Of a stretch of DNA of 64,000 nucleotides, positions 63,386-64,000 are shown piece by piece (position 1 is the stretch's first letter; the number at the start of each line of letters is the position of its first letter). The position numbers were made by a program, and so were the translations under genes. Origin of the DNA: Rhodococcus sp. KRD162 (GTDB lineage: Bacteria; Actinomycetota; Actinomycetes; Mycobacteriales; Mycobacteriaceae); assembly GCF_017168335.1 (NCBI RefSeq), contig NZ_JABFAU010000013.1:602172-666171 (forward strand), in the 5' to 3' direction. Below the pieces are notes generated by a model. That model was not told the DNA's origin. It was given only the letters and a program-made list of their open reading frames with translations, and did not search any database.

Positions 63386-64000
63386 TTACGACTCCTTCGA
63401 TGCATCGTCTTCGGTGCCCACGGCATCCGGCTCGATCTCGTCGGCGTTGCGCGCGATTGCGAGCAGTGTGTCGCCTTCACCGAGATTCATCAACCGCACG
63501 CCCTTGGTCTGTCGGCCGGCCTTCCGAACCTGCTTGGCAGCGGTCCGGATTACGCCACCGCTGGAGGTGATGGCGTACAGCTCGTCCTCGTCGTCGACGA
63601 TGAGAGCTCCCACAAGCGTGCCACGCTTCGGGTCGTACTGGATCGTCAGTACTCCCTTTCCGCCGCGGCCCTGCTGCGGGTAATCCTCCATCGCAGTGCG
63701 CTTGGCGTAGCCACCCGACGTCGCGACCAGCAGGAACTTGTTCTCACTGACGACGTTGAGGGAGAGCAGTTCGTCCTCACCGTTGAATCGCATGCCCTGC
63801 ACACCGGATGTGGCGCGGCCCATCGGTCGCAGTACCTCGTCGGTGGCGGAGAACCGAATGGATTGACCCTGCGCCGACACGAGCAGCAGATCGTCCTCGG
63901 AGGACGCCAGAACCGCACCGACCAGTTCGTCCTCGCCGCGCAGGTTGACGGCAACGATGCCGCCACTGCGGTTGGAGTCGAAATCGGTCAGTCGCGACTT
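63386..64000 (-). CDS. gyrA: DNA gyrase subunit A, C-terminal part (runs off the window)
   Basis: Only the last 204 residues are inside the window. The beta-pinwheel C-terminal domain is clear: KSRLTDFDSNRSGGIVAVNLRGEDELVGAVLASSEDDLLLVSAQGQSIRF, MGRATSGVQGMRF, TTSGGYAKRT, QGRGGKGVLTIQY, ITSSGGVIRTAAKQVRKAGRQTKGVRLMNLGEGDTLLAIARN. The 5' end lies beyond base 64000. It wraps DNA for negative supercoiling. It marks the origin-proximal edge of the window. Confidence 0.97.
   Translation of the reverse strand, partial: KSRLTDFDSNRSGGIVAVNLRGEDELVGAVLASSEDDLLLVSAQGQSIRFSATDEVLRPMGRATSGVQGMRFNGEDELLSLNVVSENKFLLVATSGGYAKRTAMEDYPQQGRGGKGVLTIQYDPKRGTLVGALIVDDEDELYAITSSGGVIRTAAKQVRKAGRQTKGVRLMNLGEGDTLLAIARNADEIEPDAVGTEDDASKES

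Overview
The window is a contiguous piece of a high-GC mycolic-acid-group actinobacterial chromosome. A Rhodococcus (or close relative such as Rhodococcoides) fits best. The evidence is the gene order gyrA / DUF3566 gene / tRNA-Ile / DLW-39 gene / tRNA-Ala ... cwsA / ppiA / PH-domain gene / crgA / DUF881 gene / trpG / pknB-pknA-pbpA-rodA-pstP-fhaB-fhaA / tRNA-Leu, which is the origin-flanking block of Mycobacteriales. The fused LysX, several F420-type PPOX proteins and the acyl-ACP desaturase agree with this. gyrA lies at the right edge on the minus strand, so dnaA and oriC are expected beyond base 64000, and the window runs away from the origin from right to left.

Layout. Bases 1-13 kb are an accessory-looking stretch. 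It holds VOC-fold proteins, AraC/MarR/XRE regulators, an orphan mraY, an aldo-keto reductase and a HAD dehalogenase. Three genes here appear broken: a Cmx-type chloramphenicol exporter with an in-frame amber codon, a cupin with a frameshift, and an AraC-GyrI regulator with a frameshift. Bases 13-16 kb carry a BtuFCD-like ABC importer under a cobalamin riboswitch. Bases 16-36 kb carry an MFS/LacI pair with a perfect palindromic operator, a GGDEF-EAL protein, PPOX and GNAT enzymes, an AbiEi/DUF559-like protein, lysX, a parS-like site, an alpha/beta hydrolase, fabH, an MFS/LysR pair, a heptad-repeat membrane protein, a 14-TM exporter and a secreted cutinase-like protein. Bases 36-42 kb are gltBD. 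Bases 42.7-58 kb are the conserved growth and division block: FHA proteins, Ser/Thr kinases and phosphatase, RodA/PbpA, CrgA and CwsA. Bases 57-61 kb carry three genes that lie between cwsA and the tRNA pair (DUF1023 hydrolase, diguanylate cyclase, desaturase). Then come tRNA-Ala, a 36-aa DLW-39 gene, tRNA-Ile, the DUF3566 gene and partial gyrA.

How the genes work together. PknA and PknB sense the wall and phosphorylate division and elongation factors. PstP reverses this, FhaA and FhaB read phosphothreonine, RodA and PbpA build peptidoglycan, and CrgA and CwsA tie the system to the divisome. GltB and GltD assimilate ammonium. The cobalamin importer is predicted to be shut down by B12 through its leader RNA.

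The most unusual signal is a family of seven 56-bp intergenic elements. Each has two 21-bp near-palindromes whose centres are exactly 31 bp apart. All copies lie outside genes. I do not recognise this family from memory. Other sites worth attention are a chloramphenicol-exporter leader with a 15-codon leader peptide and alternative hairpins, a one-mismatch parS site, a small DnaA-box cluster at the 5' end of the PH-domain gene, and a 20-bp perfect inverted repeat downstream of gltD.
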